DNA from: Acidobacteriota bacterium
Lineage (GTDB): Bacteria; Actinomycetota; Acidimicrobiia; Acidimicrobiales; Microtrichaceae
Direction: 5' to 3'
DNA length: 64,000 nt
Assembly (NCBI GenBank): GCA_003577145.1
Contig: QEUP01000004.1
Location: 185,752 to 249,751 of the forward strand
Part shown: piece after piece, positions 1 to 9,061 of the stretch
How the letters are laid out: every line of letters starts with the position of its first letter
Numbering within the stretch: the first letter of the stretch is position 1
Made by a program: the position numbers and the translations under genes
Notes under the pieces: generated by a model
Database searches by the model: none
What the model was told of the DNA's origin: nothing
The model's input: only the letters and a program-made list of their open reading frames with translations

Positions 1-90
1 CGATCTCGTTGGACCGTCAGTGCCCGCTGGGTGCGGGCCATCGACCCCGGAACATCTCAGCGACGGGCTTCCTGTATTCACGTCTCGGGC

Positions 91-1305
91 TCAGCGGGTG
101 AGCAGGAGGCAGCCGGCCAGCGGCCCGCCCCCGGCCGCCGCCACGCCGACTTCTGGGCCACCGGCGACTTGCCGCTCACCGGCCTGGCCCCGCAACTGGA
201 GGACGGCCTCGTGCAGGAACCCGTATCCGTGGAGCCTTCCGGCCGAGAGCTGGCCGCCATGGGTGTTGAGGGGGAGCTCACCGTCGAGGGCGATGCGACT
301 GCCGCCCTCGATGAAAGGCCCACCCTCGCCGTGCCCGCAGAACCCCAGGGCCTCGAGCCAGGCAAGCGTTATGAAGCTGAACCCGTCGTAGAGCTCGGCC
401 AGATCGACATCGGCGGGCGTGAGGTCGGTCCGCTCCCACAGCATCGCCCCGGCGTCCCGGCAGGCCATCGTCGTCAGGTCGTCCCACTGGTCCCACGAGG
501 GCCTACCGTGCAGCGCCGAGCCCACGGCTTCGACGTGGACGGCCGGGTTGGGCATGTCAGGGGCATGGTCGGCCCGGGAGATCACGACCGCGGTGCTCCC
601 GTCGACGGGGACGTCGCAGTCATAGAGGCACAAGGGGTCGCTGATCATCCGTACCCCCAGGTAGTCCTCCATCGTCATCGGCTCGCGGTAGACAGCCTTT
701 GCGTTGAGGGCGGCGTTCTTCCTGGCGTTCAGCGCGATCTGAGCGAGCTGCTCCCTGGTCGTGCCGAACTCGTGGAAGTGCCTCATGGCCATCATGCCGA
801 TCCAGTTGGCTGCCGACGGCGCGCCAAACGGAAGGCTCCACTGCAAGAAGGTGCGGGCCTTGAAGGAGCCGCCCCCGCCTCCCATGGTCACCGCCTCCCT
901 TCCCTTGTCGCCTTGGGCACTGGCCTCCCAGACAGTCCGGAAGCAAAGGATGTGATCGGCCAACCCCGCTGCTACCGCCAGGCACGCGCCGATGACCGAC
1001 CCGAGCTGGCCGGGGGACTCCAGGCCCCCGGCGAACCAGTCCAGCTCGAGGCGCAGGGCGTCCTGGAGCTCGGTCACACCGACTGCGGAGAAGCCCGGCG
1101 GGGTGTCCATGTTGCCGGGATAGGTGCAGATCCCCCCGATGTCGCGGCGGTCGAGCCCGGCATCGGCGATGGCAGCGAGAGCAGCGTCGATGGTGAGGTC
1201 CAACGGCATGCGCTCCCAACGGTCGTCACCTCCGTAGATGCGCCTGCCCACCTCGGACTGGCCGATGCCCGAGACGATGGCCCTCTTCTCCAGGTGCTCT
1301 GCCAC
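91..1305 (-). CDS. Thiolase-like lipid-transfer protein (Ltp2-type aldolase candidate)
   Basis: The 404 aa product has a thiolase fold of the sterol-carrier/lipid-transfer group. The usual nucleophile region (about residues 93-100, GGLESPGQ) has no cysteine, so a condensing or thiolytic role is unlikely. Tyr306 in ELYDGFS sits where Ltp2-type steroid aldolases carry a catalytic tyrosine, and NTHGGQLSAG follows at 347. The DUF35 partner is directly upstream with a 9 nt gap, which is the usual arrangement for Ltp2/DUF35 retro-aldolases that split the last side-chain fragment from steroid CoA esters. The start is GTG. It is the last gene of the minus-strand operon that begins at 8947. The fold and pairing are visible; steroid specificity is inference. 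Confidence 0.8.
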   Translation of the reverse strand: MAEHLEKRAIVSGIGQSEVGRRIYGGDDRWERMPLDLTIDAALAAIADAGLDRRDIGGICTYPGNMDTPPGFSAVGVTELQDALRLELDWFAGGLESPGQLGSVIGACLAVAAGLADHILCFRTVWEASAQGDKGREAVTMGGGGGSFKARTFLQWSLPFGAPSAANWIGMMAMRHFHEFGTTREQLAQIALNARKNAALNAKAVYREPMTMEDYLGVRMISDPLCLYDCDVPVDGSTAVVISRADHAPDMPNPAVHVEAVGSALHGRPSWDQWDDLTTMACRDAGAMLWERTDLTPADVDLAELYDGFSFITLAWLEALGFCGHGEGGPFIEGGSRIALDGELPLNTHGGQLSAGRLHGYGFLHEAVLQLRGQAGERQVAGGPEVGVAAAGGGPLAGCLLLTR

Positions 1306-1314
1306 CGCGGCTCC

Positions 1315-1731
1315 TCAGCTACCCCTACGCGGCCGGAACATCGGCAAGTAGACCTCGTCGTACTCCTCGAAGACGACCTCGACGGGCATCCCGATCTCGA
1401 CCTCGTCGACGGCACAGTCGACGATGTTGGTGGTCAGGCGCAGATCCTCCTGCTCGTCGAGCGAGACGATCGCTATCGGGTAGGGAGGGTGGAGGTTCGG
1501 ATACCACTCCTTGCGATTGATGGTGTAGGTGTGGATGACTCCGCGACCCGACGCGGCCTCGATCTCTATCTCCTTGCTCAGGCACTCGGGACAGATCGGC
1601 GCCGGCGGGTGGATCCAGTAGCGGCAGTCGCCACAGCGCATGAACCTGAGCTCACCGTCGGCACCACCGGTCCAGAAGTGCCGGTTCTCGGGCGTGATGC
1701 AGGGAAGGACCCGGAAGGGCTTGCCGGTCAT
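1315..1731 (-). CDS. DUF35 Zn-ribbon/OB-fold protein, partner of the Ltp2-like protein
   Basis: The 138 aa product has the two-part DUF35 layout. An N-terminal rubredoxin-like zinc ribbon uses Cys33, Cys36, Cys47 and Cys50 (CGDC and CPEC), and an OB-fold follows. Such proteins bind acyl-CoA and form complexes with thiolase-like lipid-transfer proteins or with MaoC-type hydratases. It ends 9 nt before the Ltp2-like gene and starts 5 nt after the stop of the carboxymuconolactone-decarboxylase-like gene, so all three are probably co-translated. The complex is inferred from gene order and family precedent. Confidence 0.85.
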   Translation of the reverse strand: MTGKPFRVLPCITPENRHFWTGGADGELRFMRCGDCRYWIHPPAPICPECLSKEIEIEAASGRGVIHTYTINRKEWYPNLHPPYPIAIVSLDEQEDLRLTTNIVDCAVDEVEIGMPVEVVFEEYDEVYLPMFRPRRGS

Positions 1732-1736
1732 CCCAG

Positions 1737-2087
1737 CTAGCTCTCGTCTTCGACATCTGCGGGCTGGGCCTCCTCGAAGCCGCGGCGAGCCTCGGGCAGC
1801 GCCTCCGCTGCCGGCAGTATGCCGAAACCGGGCTGGGTCAACACGATGGCCCCGGCTATCTCCTCCCAGGTAGCCCCGAGCTCACCGGCCAGACGGGCAT
1901 GTCGCCTGATGCCCGCCGAGTTCCTGAGGATCACCGTGCAGGCGAGCCGTATCAGCTCGTGGGTCTTGCGATCCGGTGCCGGCAACGAGTCGATCTGGGA
2001 GAGGTAGGCGCTCTGTGCCGAGTGCAGCGCAGGGAAGACGTCGTGCAGCTCACCCTCGAAGGGGAAGGTCCAGTCCTGCTCGCTCAT
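1737..2087 (-). CDS. Carboxymuconolactone decarboxylase/AhpD-like protein
   Basis: The 116 aa product is a small all-helical protein with the conserved segment HARLAGELGATWEEI near residues 63-77, typical of the CMD/AhpD superfamily. The redox or catalytic cysteine usually found three residues before the histidine is absent (Ile60 precedes His63), so peroxidase chemistry is doubtful. Its ATG overlaps the stop of the upstream membrane-protein gene as ATGA, which suggests translational coupling. Its role in the operon is unknown; related small proteins act as lactone decarboxylases or hydratases. Confidence 0.7.
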   Translation of the reverse strand: MSEQDWTFPFEGELHDVFPALHSAQSAYLSQIDSLPAPDRKTHELIRLACTVILRNSAGIRRHARLAGELGATWEEIAGAIVLTQPGFGILPAAEALPEARRGFEEAQPADVEDES

Positions 2088-3796
2088 TGGCCCCCTCGCA
2101 TCTCCACGGACAGGCCATCAGCACGATAGGACCCGCCCGCCGAAGTTGTCGAAATCCCTTCACCCGCGGGAGCCGACACGCTCTCTCGCACCGGCCCCAC
2201 CGCGGCGTCGCTGCCGGGAGCGTCGGTCGGCGGTCCGGGAGCAGCGGCCACGGCGGTCGAGATCAGGGCTGCTCCCAGCGCCACCCATGCAACGATGGCG
2301 GACACGACGACGCCGTAGGTGACCGGCGCGGGCCAGGGCGAGAAGGCCACCAGCGCACGCACCTCCTCCGTGGCCGAGCTGGCGGGCGGGCCCCAGAACT
2401 GGTCGAGGATCCGCCAGAGGGACGCCGCGTGCAGCAAGGACCCGCCGATCCACACGAGCACGCTCCCCCAGGCGACCTGCCGGCGGAGGATCCCGGCGAA
2501 ACCTGCCGCGACCACCACGCCGAGCCCCACCACCCCGCTGAACAGGTACCGCCCCTGCATCCCGGGGAAATGCGCCGTCGAGGCGTAGGCGCTCCAGGTG
2601 CCCTGGATGACGATCACCAGTATCAGCGCAGTGGGAGCCAGTGCCACCAGCAGCGCCCAGCGCCTCCGCCGGCCGGTGAGAAAGGCCGCGACCACGAGGA
2701 CCAGCACCGCCAGCGTGGCGACCGTGGCCTGCCACGACTCGATGGTCACATGGAGCCAGCCGAAGGCGCCCCAGTACCTGAGGTTGATGGCGTACCAGAA
2801 GCGCTCGAACCAGGCGCCGAGCTCCGGCTCGAATCCCTCGGCAGCGCGAGGGATCAGCTCGATCGCCGGTAGCAGCCTCCCGTGGACCACCAGGTTGGCG
2901 ATCCACCACCAGCCGCCGACGACCAGGGCTACCGCGCCTGCCTGAACGAGCGCGAGCAACGCCTTGGACCTCTCAACCCGGTGCCAAAGGTGGGGCGCGT
3001 AGGCGAGGACGACGACGACGGGGAAGGCCAGCGCGAACCCCTTGGTGAGCAGGGCAACGCCGGTCAGCGCTCCGGCCACGAGCGCGGTGCGCCAACCCAG
3101 GTCGCCGCGTGCGATCCTGATCGTGTACACCGTCAGGAGCGCGCCCGCGACCGTGAGGAGGTTGTCGTTGTTGACGACAGATCCGATGTGTGCGAGCTCG
3201 GGGATCGCCAGGGGGAACAGAGAGGCGATGGTCGCGGCGCTCCGGTGAAGGCCGAGCGCTGACGCCGCCTTGAAGGCGATCAGGACCAGCATGGAGCTGA
3301 GCACCACGTTGGCCAGGCGGAGCAACCCGACGGTCTCGTCCCAGGACCAGCCTCCTCCTGACGGTATGGCGTTGGTCGCCACCACGGTCACCCCGGCCAT
3401 GGCGACCGAATAAAGGGGTGGGTGCGCGCTGAGCTGGTTCCGGTACTCGCTGGGCCCGGGACCACCGAGCTCGTCGAAACCGGGGCGCTGGTTCCGGGGC
3501 TTCGCCGCCTCAGCCTCGAGATCCAGCGCACCCTGGGTGAAGTAGATCTGCTCCCGAGACGCCACCATCCGCTCGGATATGAAGGCCTCGTCATAAGCCG
3601 GGTAGCGATGGCCGATCCTCACCTCGAGGGCGAGATCAACGTGCTGTGGCTCATCAGGAGCCTGGTAGAGGGGAACGAGCACGCTGTAAAGGCTGAGCAG
3701 GCCGACCCATGCGGCGAACACGACCCACACCACGCGAGGGAACGACCGCACCCACCCGCCGAGCCAGCTCAGTGCTGCGCGAAGACGCCGACGCAC
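2084..3796 (-). CDS. Polytopic membrane protein, DUF2142/GT-C glycosyltransferase-like
   Basis: The 570 aa product has about 11-13 hydrophobic segments. Early in the first periplasmic loop lies the acidic motif APDEPQHVDLAL (Asp48-Glu49), like the DE-type motif of GT-C glycosyltransferases that use polyprenyl-phosphate sugars. The C-terminal 50 residues are Ala/Pro/Ser-rich and probably cytoplasmic. The GTG start lies 6 nt after a TAGCAT box, so an internal leaderless promoter is likely. The gene lies between a YfhO-like gene and catabolic genes. A transferase role for cell-envelope sugars is family-based inference; donor and acceptor are unknown. Confidence 0.7.
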   Translation of the reverse strand: MRRRLRAALSWLGGWVRSFPRVVWVVFAAWVGLLSLYSVLVPLYQAPDEPQHVDLALEVRIGHRYPAYDEAFISERMVASREQIYFTQGALDLEAEAAKPRNQRPGFDELGGPGPSEYRNQLSAHPPLYSVAMAGVTVVATNAIPSGGGWSWDETVGLLRLANVVLSSMLVLIAFKAASALGLHRSAATIASLFPLAIPELAHIGSVVNNDNLLTVAGALLTVYTIRIARGDLGWRTALVAGALTGVALLTKGFALAFPVVVVLAYAPHLWHRVERSKALLALVQAGAVALVVGGWWWIANLVVHGRLLPAIELIPRAAEGFEPELGAWFERFWYAINLRYWGAFGWLHVTIESWQATVATLAVLVLVVAAFLTGRRRRWALLVALAPTALILVIVIQGTWSAYASTAHFPGMQGRYLFSGVVGLGVVVAAGFAGILRRQVAWGSVLVWIGGSLLHAASLWRILDQFWGPPASSATEEVRALVAFSPWPAPVTYGVVVSAIVAWVALGAALISTAVAAAPGPPTDAPGSDAAVGPVRESVSAPAGEGISTTSAGGSYRADGLSVEMRGGQ

Positions 3797-3802
3797 CCCA
3801 CG

Positions 3803-3808
3803 ATGCTA
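3803..3808 (-). promoter_or_regulatory. -10 box of a leaderless promoter
   Basis: TAGCAT on the minus strand is separated by 6 nt from the GTG at 3796. No Shine-Dalgarno sequence fits between them. This supports the chosen start of the DUF2142-like gene and an extra promoter inside the operon. Confidence 0.5.
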
Positions 3809-3835
3809 GGCGTTGGCCACTCGTCCCCCGGTCGC

Positions 3836-6691
3836 CTACTCGACGACGGGCTCCTCCGGCGGGTCATCGCCGGTCGGCTTGGCTGTCATCTCGTCGCCTC
3901 CCGCTGGCTCGTCGCGGCTCTCCACCGGGCCCAGCGCCTGCCAGCCGGCCAGCTTGGGGGACACCCTGGCCAGCAGACCGCGCCCCCGTGTCGTGGTTGC
4001 CGACCAGACGAGCAACGCCACCAAGGCGGCGACAAGGCTCAAGGCGACGCTCTGTCCCCACGCCCGGGGCCGGTAGCTCAACACGATCTCGTGGGTGCCT
4101 TCCTCGAGGAACACCGCGACCATCGCGTGATCTGCGGCAACCAGTTCGGTGGGTTCACCGTCGACGGTGGCGTGCCACTCCTCCTGCTTGGCATCGGCAA
4201 CCACCAGGTAGCCCGCTCCTGCGGCGTCGACCGACAAGACCATCTGGTCGAAACCGTCCTCGACCACGTCGATCGAGGCGGCGGCTCCGGCAGGCTCCGG
4301 ACCCGGCGCGCTCAACACGACGGTGTCGGAGGGGAGGCCCGCCGCGATCAGCGCAGGACGCTCAGCTGCGTCCTCCTCGGCGATGGCCTCGCTCGCCCAG
4401 CGAATGCGCGGCAGCGCGTCCAGCCGCTCATATATCGTCGCGCCGTCGACGAAGACCAACCGCAGCCCGTCGCCACCGTCGGGCACGACGACGGGGCTCA
4501 ACGCCGGCACCCCTCCGGGCTCACCGGCCAGCGCGATCGAACCGTCGCTCGACTCGAAGGTGAGCCTTGCCGTGAGCGGTCCCGGCCCTTCACCGAGGTC
4601 CTCTCCCAGTACCGCAACGCCGTACTTGCCCGGCTCCATGCCGTTGATCACGCGGGTGCTGCCTTGCACGAGGACCTCACCGTCAGCGTCGAGGATCTCC
4701 AGGCGTAGCGACGCAACTGGATCGGTGGTGGTGACGGCGCCAACCAACTCGAACTGCAAGCCCCTGAGGGCCGCAGGGTCGATCTCGGCCTCGAGGGATC
4801 CGCCCCCTTCGAGCACGACCGTGCCGTCCGCTGTCGCCGTGGCCGGCAGAGCCTCGCCGAAGAGCCTGCCCTCGGGGAACACCGCGTAGCGGGCCGACAT
4901 GCGATCGAGCACCGACCCGGTCAGGTCCTCGTAGTCGAGCACGGTGTGGCTGAAGGTGTTGGTCCTCATGGCGCCGGGGTCGAGTTGGCGCAACAGATCC
5001 TGCCAGGTGGCAGCGTGGAACTCGTGACCGGCGATGAACCGGAGGTCGTAATAGGTGTTGGTGCCCGGGTACATGGTGAGAGCGTCGGTGGCAACTCGTT
5101 GTGACCCGAGGTTCTCGGCGAGGAACTCGTGTGCCGGTGTCTCGGCGTAGAAGCGGTCCAACTCGGTCGTGGGCCAGTAGGACGAGACGAACAAGAAGGC
5201 CTCGACCCCGATCGCGATGGCGATCACGACGATCGCAGGAGCACGGGTGACCGGTAAGAACCTGGCGATGACGACCGCACCGACGACCACCGCCCCGATC
5301 ACGATCGGCGCTCGAGCCTGCTCGATGAAGAAGGCCCGCTCCCCGGCGTCGGTCATGAAGTCCAGCGCGGCCCACAAACCGAGCACAGCTACGCCGGCCA
5401 GGACTGCCCACCCGGCACAGGCAACGGCGATGTTCCGCCGGGTCGGGCGGTGGCGCGCTCCTCTCGACACGGTGTCCAACCCGATGGCAGCCGACGCGGC
5501 AAGGAAGAAGCCCATGACCGAGCGCAGCCGACCCATGGGGTTGGACGAGAACAGCGGCAGCTTCTGGACCAGCGTCAGCACCGGGCTGTTGAAGAAGACG
5601 AGCAGGATGCACACCGCGGCTCCGGCCAGGACGAACCAACGTACGTCTCCTTTGACACCCTCGGGCGGGCGGCGCAGCAGCGCCAAGCCGATGAGGATGA
5701 AGGCGGCCGCACCGAACCAACTAGCCATCTCGATCCAGTTCGAGGTAGGCCCGAAATAGGGGTTGGGGGACCCGAAGGCGTTGGGAACCACGCCTGTCAC
5801 CAGCGTGAGCGGGTCGCCGGCTTTACCCGCCTGGCTCCTCTCCAGTCCCTGGGCCGTCAGCCGCAGGCCGAAGGGGATCACGAAGAAGGCGATCAGGGCC
5901 ACCCCGAGGCCGACGGCGGCACCGATCTCGGCGAGCGGGGCGACGGCCTCACGGAGCCGGTGACGGCTGGCCCACGCCGCCCTGGTCACGACATAGAGGG
6001 CCAGCGCCACCAGCCCGTAGGCGGCGACAGCCGGGAACCCCTCGAGGATGATCCAACCCACGAACAGCGACAGCAGCAATGCCGAGCGGACCCGGCGCTG
6101 CTGGAGGTGACGCTCGGCAGCCCAGAACAGCGCCGGTATCAGCGCGGCGACGTGGGTGTGGGGCCAGTTGGTCCAGGCCACCTGGAAGCCGCAGAAGGCG
6201 AACAGCACACCGCCCATCACTGCCGGAGCCCGGCTCACGCCGACCCGGCGGAGGAACAAGAAGGTGAAGCCGATCGCGCCCAACAACTCGGCGGCCTTCT
6301 GGAGCGCGGGAGCGAACCAGGTGGGGAACACCACGAAGAAGGCCTTGAAGGGTGCGAACGCCATCGAGCTGAGACCCCCACCGCCGGCCGGGTAGGGGTT
6401 GGTCAGTCGGTACTCGCCTTCACGGACACCGCTGGCCCAGTCGTCGATACGGGGGATACCCGCGTCGATCGTGTCGCCGATCGGCCACGTGGTGTGCTCG
6501 GTCGGGATTTCGGTCGTCTCCCTCCACGGGGAGAAGCTGTAGGTGACATCTGCTCCGGTGAAAGACCCTGAGCCGATCAACGGCTTGCCGATCGAGACGA
6601 CGACGAGCACGAGGGCCAGACCGGCCAGCAGCCAGAACAGCCATCGGCGCGCGCGCGCCGATCGGGACAGTTGATCTCCGTTAGCGGGCAT
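3836..6691 (-). CDS. YfhO-family large membrane protein
   Basis: The 951 aa product has an N-terminal membrane segment (about 17-36) and a first loop with a GADVTYSFSPWRE motif. About ten more membrane segments run to residue 500. A large extracytoplasmic beta-rich domain (about 510-870) and a final transmembrane helix near 885 follow. This matches the YfhO family, GT-C-like proteins that in Firmicutes glycosylate lipoteichoic acid. The ATG is preceded by GGAGGG. It follows the fused acyl-CoA dehydrogenase by 75 nt and precedes the DUF2142-like gene by 39 nt. Two GT-C-like proteins in a fatty-acid or steroid-type operon is unusual. Confidence 0.8.
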   Translation of the reverse strand: MPANGDQLSRSARARRWLFWLLAGLALVLVVVSIGKPLIGSGSFTGADVTYSFSPWRETTEIPTEHTTWPIGDTIDAGIPRIDDWASGVREGEYRLTNPYPAGGGGLSSMAFAPFKAFFVVFPTWFAPALQKAAELLGAIGFTFLFLRRVGVSRAPAVMGGVLFAFCGFQVAWTNWPHTHVAALIPALFWAAERHLQQRRVRSALLLSLFVGWIILEGFPAVAAYGLVALALYVVTRAAWASRHRLREAVAPLAEIGAAVGLGVALIAFFVIPFGLRLTAQGLERSQAGKAGDPLTLVTGVVPNAFGSPNPYFGPTSNWIEMASWFGAAAFILIGLALLRRPPEGVKGDVRWFVLAGAAVCILLVFFNSPVLTLVQKLPLFSSNPMGRLRSVMGFFLAASAAIGLDTVSRGARHRPTRRNIAVACAGWAVLAGVAVLGLWAALDFMTDAGERAFFIEQARAPIVIGAVVVGAVVIARFLPVTRAPAIVVIAIAIGVEAFLFVSSYWPTTELDRFYAETPAHEFLAENLGSQRVATDALTMYPGTNTYYDLRFIAGHEFHAATWQDLLRQLDPGAMRTNTFSHTVLDYEDLTGSVLDRMSARYAVFPEGRLFGEALPATATADGTVVLEGGGSLEAEIDPAALRGLQFELVGAVTTTDPVASLRLEILDADGEVLVQGSTRVINGMEPGKYGVAVLGEDLGEGPGPLTARLTFESSDGSIALAGEPGGVPALSPVVVPDGGDGLRLVFVDGATIYERLDALPRIRWASEAIAEEDAAERPALIAAGLPSDTVVLSAPGPEPAGAAASIDVVEDGFDQMVLSVDAAGAGYLVVADAKQEEWHATVDGEPTELVAADHAMVAVFLEEGTHEIVLSYRPRAWGQSVALSLVAALVALLVWSATTTRGRGLLARVSPKLAGWQALGPVESRDEPAGGDEMTAKPTGDDPPEEPVVE

Positions 6692-6766
6692 CGAGCAGCG
6701 GAACCCTCCGCACGACCGCGAAGCCGGTGATCGTAGCTGAGGCCCGCGGCGAGCTCACGTCATCCC

Positions 6767-8947
6767 TCAGGGGTCGCGCGGCAGCCCGAGCAGTCGCTCA
6801 GCGATGACGTTGCGCTGGATCTCGCTGGTGCCCCCGGCGATCGTGAGACAGCGGTTGCCCAGGAACCCACCCACCCACGTGGCGGCGTCACCATCGGCCA
6901 CGGTGCCCCCCGCTCCGAGGAGACCGAGGCCGATCTCTTGGACACGCTGCTCGTGCTCCACCCCCAACAGCTTGCGCACGCTTGCCTCGGGCCCCGACCC
7001 CGCACCGGCGACAGCCCGCACCGTCGAGCGCAGGCCGAGCAGTGCCAGCGAGTGCGCGGTGCTGACGAGCCCACCGATCTCGTCGAGAAGGACCCCGTCG
7101 GGCTGCTGGGCGAGGCGAGGCGAGGCGAGCTGCACAACGGCCTCCACGCCGAGGCCGAAGGAAGTTCCGCTGGCCATCGAGACCCGCTCGTTCTCGAGCG
7201 TCGTGCGGGCGGCTCTCCACCCGTTGCCGGCTCCTCCGATCACACAGTCGTCGGGCACGAACACGTCCTCGAGGAAGATCTCGTTGAACATCTCCGCACC
7301 GGTCAGCTCGCGGAGGGGTCGTATGTCGATGCCGGGGGTCGTCATGTCGATCAGAAAGCAGGTGATGCCCTCGTGCTTGGGCGCCTCAGGATCCGACCGG
7401 GCGAGGCAGATCGCCCAGTGCGCCTCATGAGCGAGGGTGGTCCACACCTTCTGGCCCGAGACGAGCCAACCCCCCTCGGCGCGGATTGCTTTGGTCGTGA
7501 GCGACGCCAGGTCGGAACCGGCCCCGGGCTCGCTGAACATCTGGCACCAGGTGATCTCACCGCGCAACGTCGGTGGTATCCAACGCGCCTTCTGCTCGTC
7601 GGTACCGTGGGCGATGAGGGTGGGCAGAACCCACGCACCGACGTTGAGGTGCGGGCGTTGGATGCCGAACTGCTCGAACTGCTCGTCTATCACGAGCTGC
7701 TCCACCGGCGATGCACCCAGTCCCCACGGTGCCGGCCAGTGCGGCGCGATGTATCCGGCGTCGGCCATGACCGTACGCCACTCGATCTCCTCCCGGGCCT
7801 TCAAGCCGGTGATGAAGTCCGTCGCGCGGTCGCGCAAGGCCTCGGCCTCCGCAGGGAGGTCGATGGACAGGGTGCGGCGAGTCCCGTCGATGGCCAGTTG
7901 AGCAACTCGTGCCCTCCACTGGCGGGCACCCCCGAGGAGCTGTCGCACCGCGGTGGCCCGCCTCAGGTAGAGGTGGGCGTCGTGCTCCCAGGTGAACCCC
8001 ACACCGCCGAGCACCTGGATGCAGTCCTTGGCGCAGACGAAGGCCCCCTCGATCGCCAGCGCGGCCGCCACTGCCACCGCCAAGGCCTGCTCGGCGGGCT
8101 CACCGCCCCGAGCAGCATCCCACGTGGCAGCGCGTCCCTGTTCGAGGGCCAGGAGCATGTCCGCACAGCGGTGCTTCACCGCCTGGAACTGCCCGATGGG
8201 CCGGCCGAACTGCTCCCGGATCTTCGCATACTCGACGGCGGTGTCGACGCACCACGTGGCACACCCGACGGCCTCGGCGGCAAAGATCAGCGCGGCCAGG
8301 CCGTTGACCCCCACCGGGTCGTCACCTACCAGCAAGGTGCGCTCGGCGCTCAACGACAGGTCCTGTGCCTCGACCAAGGCGACACGCCTGGTCTCATCGA
8401 GGTTCTTGACCGGCGTGACCGACAGGTCCGATGAGTCCACCACCACCCAGCGCCCATCATCACCGGTGAGAGGCAGGACCACCAGGTCAGCCAGTGCGGC
8501 GCCCAGCACCGGTCCGGCGGCACCGCTGACGGTGATAGCTCCCGGCGACTCCTGAACCCGGAGTTGGGGGCTGGCGAAGGCCACCGCTGCGACGGTCTCG
8601 CCCGAGGCGAGGCGCGGCAGGAACCAACCCTTCTGGTCAGCCGAGCCGAAGCGGTCGATGACGGCCGCGGCGAGCACCGACGCCAGGAAGGGTCCCGGGG
8701 CAATCACCCGGCCCAGTTGCTCGATCACAACCGCCAGTTCGGCCAGGGTGTACCCCTGACCACCGTGCTCCTCGGGGAGGTGCAGGCCCAGCCAGCCGAG
8801 TTGGGCCAGCTCATCCCAGAACGGCGGCAGGGGCTCGTCTGCGGTGTCCAGATACGAGCGGGGGACCTGCACACCGCATCTGCTCTCGACCCAACGCCGG
8901 GCCGTCTCCTCGAGTGCGACGTGCTCCTCGGTGATGGCTAAACCCAT
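6767..8947 (-). CDS. Fused two-domain acyl-CoA dehydrogenase (FadE34-like)
   Basis: The 726 aa product is two acyl-CoA dehydrogenase modules in one chain. The first half (1-370) resembles the non-catalytic-type subunit, with GRPIGQFQAVKHRCADM and LGGVGFTWEHDAH. The second half has the FAD/substrate signature FSEPGAGSDLAS and the C-terminal IAGGTSEIQRNVIAERLLG. The catalytic glutamate is probably that of TLENERVS, since the alternative position near the C terminus is not Glu. M. tuberculosis FadE34, a fused enzyme of cholesterol side-chain oxidation, has this architecture. ATG follows GGAGGAG. It heads the operon 8947-91 and shares its promoter region, with the palindrome at 9012, with the divergent amidohydrolase. 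Confidence 0.88.
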   Translation of the reverse strand: MGLAITEEHVALEETARRWVESRCGVQVPRSYLDTADEPLPPFWDELAQLGWLGLHLPEEHGGQGYTLAELAVVIEQLGRVIAPGPFLASVLAAAVIDRFGSADQKGWFLPRLASGETVAAVAFASPQLRVQESPGAITVSGAAGPVLGAALADLVVLPLTGDDGRWVVVDSSDLSVTPVKNLDETRRVALVEAQDLSLSAERTLLVGDDPVGVNGLAALIFAAEAVGCATWCVDTAVEYAKIREQFGRPIGQFQAVKHRCADMLLALEQGRAATWDAARGGEPAEQALAVAVAAALAIEGAFVCAKDCIQVLGGVGFTWEHDAHLYLRRATAVRQLLGGARQWRARVAQLAIDGTRRTLSIDLPAEAEALRDRATDFITGLKAREEIEWRTVMADAGYIAPHWPAPWGLGASPVEQLVIDEQFEQFGIQRPHLNVGAWVLPTLIAHGTDEQKARWIPPTLRGEITWCQMFSEPGAGSDLASLTTKAIRAEGGWLVSGQKVWTTLAHEAHWAICLARSDPEAPKHEGITCFLIDMTTPGIDIRPLRELTGAEMFNEIFLEDVFVPDDCVIGGAGNGWRAARTTLENERVSMASGTSFGLGVEAVVQLASPRLAQQPDGVLLDEIGGLVSTAHSLALLGLRSTVRAVAGAGSGPEASVRKLLGVEHEQRVQEIGLGLLGAGGTVADGDAATWVGGFLGNRCLTIAGGTSEIQRNVIAERLLGLPRDP

Positions 8948-9011
8948 GTGCTCCTCCAGGCGGTGCCGACGATGACACCCGCGACGGACAACCGACAGGC
9001 TGCCGCGTCAC

Positions 9012-9025
9012 TGACGCCGATGTCA
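9012..9025. promoter_or_regulatory. Candidate operator TGAC-N6-GTCA, site 1
   Basis: TGACGCCGATGTCA lies in the 114 nt space between the divergent fused acyl-CoA dehydrogenase (start 8947) and the amidohydrolase (start 9062). It is one of six like sites in this window. A TATCCT box follows directly on the plus strand, where a bound repressor could block polymerase. Confidence 0.5.
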
Positions 9026-9061
9026 TATCCTCTGGCTCAGCCACCCAGCGGAGGGTAGATG

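Noticed and set aside
31..1740. A 569-codon plus-strand open frame at the left edge
   Set aside because: It is antisense to the Ltp2-like and DUF35 genes and shows no recognisable motif.
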